From CAIMUX01 sp964473865 (lineage in GTDB: Bacteria > Eisenbacteria > RBG-16-71-46 > CAIMUX01): DNA of 64,000 nucleotides. This document shows, one piece after another, positions 63,119-64,000 of the stretch. The notes beneath the pieces were generated by a model, which worked only from the letters and a program-made list of their open reading frames with translations, made no database searches and was not told the origin of the DNA. Location of the stretch: NCBI GenBank assembly GCA_964473865.1, contig CAYYQN010000020.1, forward strand, positions 14,967 through 78,966, in the 5' to 3' direction. Each line of letters opens with the position of its first letter. Positions within the stretch are counted from its first letter, which is position 1. Position numbers and translations under genes: made by a program.

Positions 63119-63788
63119 GAACTGGCGCCTCCTTCGTCAGGTCTGTATCCGGCAACGTTTTCGCCGCTCCCAGGCTTTCGGCTCGCACCTTGATCCCCTG
63201 GAGGAGCCTGCGCATCATGGGGAAGTCCCCGAACTCGAGAAGCAGCAGCGTGAACAGCGCCATGGCCGGCGTTCGCCAGCGGTAGTGTTGGCGGAGACGA
63301 GTGATCAGACGCGTCCGGCCGCCGGCCAGCCGAACGAGCTTCCAGGCCCACGTGCTGTCGGGCTTGGCCCAGAGCAGCCACTGGCCGGTCTCGAACGCCG
63401 CGACCCGGAACGCCGTGGTCTCGCTGACCGTGCTGGTCATGGGCATCCAGTCGCCGACGCGCGGGTGCTGGAACTCCTCCAGCACTTCGCTCGTGCTTTC
63501 GTGGCCGGCGTTGTCGAGCAGGTCATAGGTGTAGAACCCGGCGCGACGGTAGCCGAGCTGTACGATCCATGGCCACACCGCCTCGGCGGGGGCGTTGATG
63601 GTGATGGCACGACTCGCGTTGAACGAGGCGCGCTCCACCAGATCATCGCCGGGCATTGCGCCAACGACCTCGTCATCGGTGGCGCCCCAGCGGAGGTGCC
63701 GGCGCCGATAGAGAGGTGCCGTAACAAACAGCGGCAGCCCGCCGAGCGCATCGAGGATGCCGCGCGCGATGTGACGTCGGGTCGGCAA
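63108..63788 (-). CDS. SRPBCC-family protein
   Basis: 226 aa with TTG start at 63788, chosen because GAGGGAG lies about 7 nt upstream and the longer frame to 63956 is Arg-rich and unlike coding. The START-like fold is shown by 'INAPAEAVWPWIVQLGYRRA', 'GFYTYDLLDN' and the C-terminal helix. Ligand unknown. It overlaps the transglutaminase-like gene. Confidence 0.75.
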   Translation of the reverse strand: MPTRRHIARGILDALGGLPLFVTAPLYRRRHLRWGATDDEVVGAMPGDDLVERASFNASRAITINAPAEAVWPWIVQLGYRRAGFYTYDLLDNAGHESTSEVLEEFQHPRVGDWMPMTSTVSETTAFRVAAFETGQWLLWAKPDSTWAWKLVRLAGGRTRLITRLRQHYRWRTPAMALFTLLLLEFGDFPMMRRLLQGIKVRAESLGAAKTLPDTDLTKEAPVHDL

Positions 63789-64000
63789 GGGTTTCTCCCT
63801 CGGGTCGGGTCCGACAGGTTGTCTTGTCGGTTCGGGTTCCTCCAGACGAGGCAATCGTCTTCCGGAGCGCTCGCCGGCGCAAGCACGAGCGGGAGAAGAC
63901 GCACCACGATTCCGCCGGCCGGTTGAGTCACGGTTCGCCGGCCGGGTCCTCCTCATCGTGGACCGGCGTCCCGGGCGGTAGAGCTCGTCTTCGTTCGGCC

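Noticed and set aside
1..64000. tRNA or rRNA genes
   Set aside because: No cloverleaf-like segment with TTCGA-type T loop or rRNA-conserved block was recognised by eye; a covariance-model scan would be decisive.

Overview
The window is GC-rich chromosomal DNA (one 100-N scaffold gap at 9257-9356) from an uncultured-looking, Gram-negative-type bacterium. No rRNA or tRNA gene is visible, so taxonomy is inference. Many secreted proteins end in a FlgD/type IX-like Ig domain with a 'PNPFNP'-style entry motif, there are outer-membrane barrel-like proteins ending in F, and GTG/TTG starts are common. This fits the FCB-related candidate phyla (Eisenbacteria / Krumholzibacteriota / Latescibacterota type) better than Proteobacteria or Actinobacteria.

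Layout. 0-5.6 kb: 3' part of a histidine kinase, a polytopic membrane protein with a spermidine-synthase-like fold, a DUF4097-like exported protein with seven DTGSG turns, and an exported SurE nucleotidase behind an 11-codon leader ORF. 5.7-14.1 kb: large secreted proteins with a C-terminal Ig domain (1127 and 826 aa), a small barrel-like protein, and an exported protein with two DTG aspartic-protease lobes. 14.2-23.0 kb: an XRE/NB-ARC/TPR regulator divergent from an alpha/beta hydrolase, a sodium:solute symporter, a lipoprotein hydrolase, and a small operon (DUF3788-like protein, membrane protein, FMN reductase).

23.3-31.5 kb: a complete high-affinity potassium uptake operon (a 26-aa membrane ORF, kdpF, A, B, C, D, E) with overlapping or very close junctions; KdpE has an unusual tail. 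31.7-47 kb: an island of secreted proteins: a 1185-aa protein with three repeats of exactly 314 codons, two secreted serine hydrolases (one PETase/chlorophyllase-like with a C-terminal Ig domain), Cys-rich 'GACC' repeat proteins, a barrel protein and further proteins with the C-terminal Ig domain. 

47-57.9 kb: an orphan protein; a hemerythrin-DUF6448 operon with a convincing sigma-54 promoter facing a divergent GAF/sigma-54 activator; SRPBCC, phosphoesterase and NmrA-like genes; a decayed response regulator; an RCC1-repeat secreted protein; and a Ser/Thr kinase with TolB-like and TPR regions. 58-64 kb: a secreted protein, a membrane protein, an S9 peptidase, a transglutaminase-like protein and an SRPBCC protein.

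The most notable observation is a shared 13-residue C-terminal tail (E-x-x-S-W-G-x-[ILV]-K-x-x-Y-R) on three otherwise unrelated exported proteins. These three lack the C-terminal Ig domain, so the tail looks like a second sorting or anchoring signal. Second is a Cys-rich repeat (GACC...GG...C..PC) present eight times in three proteins and combined with either type of C-terminus.
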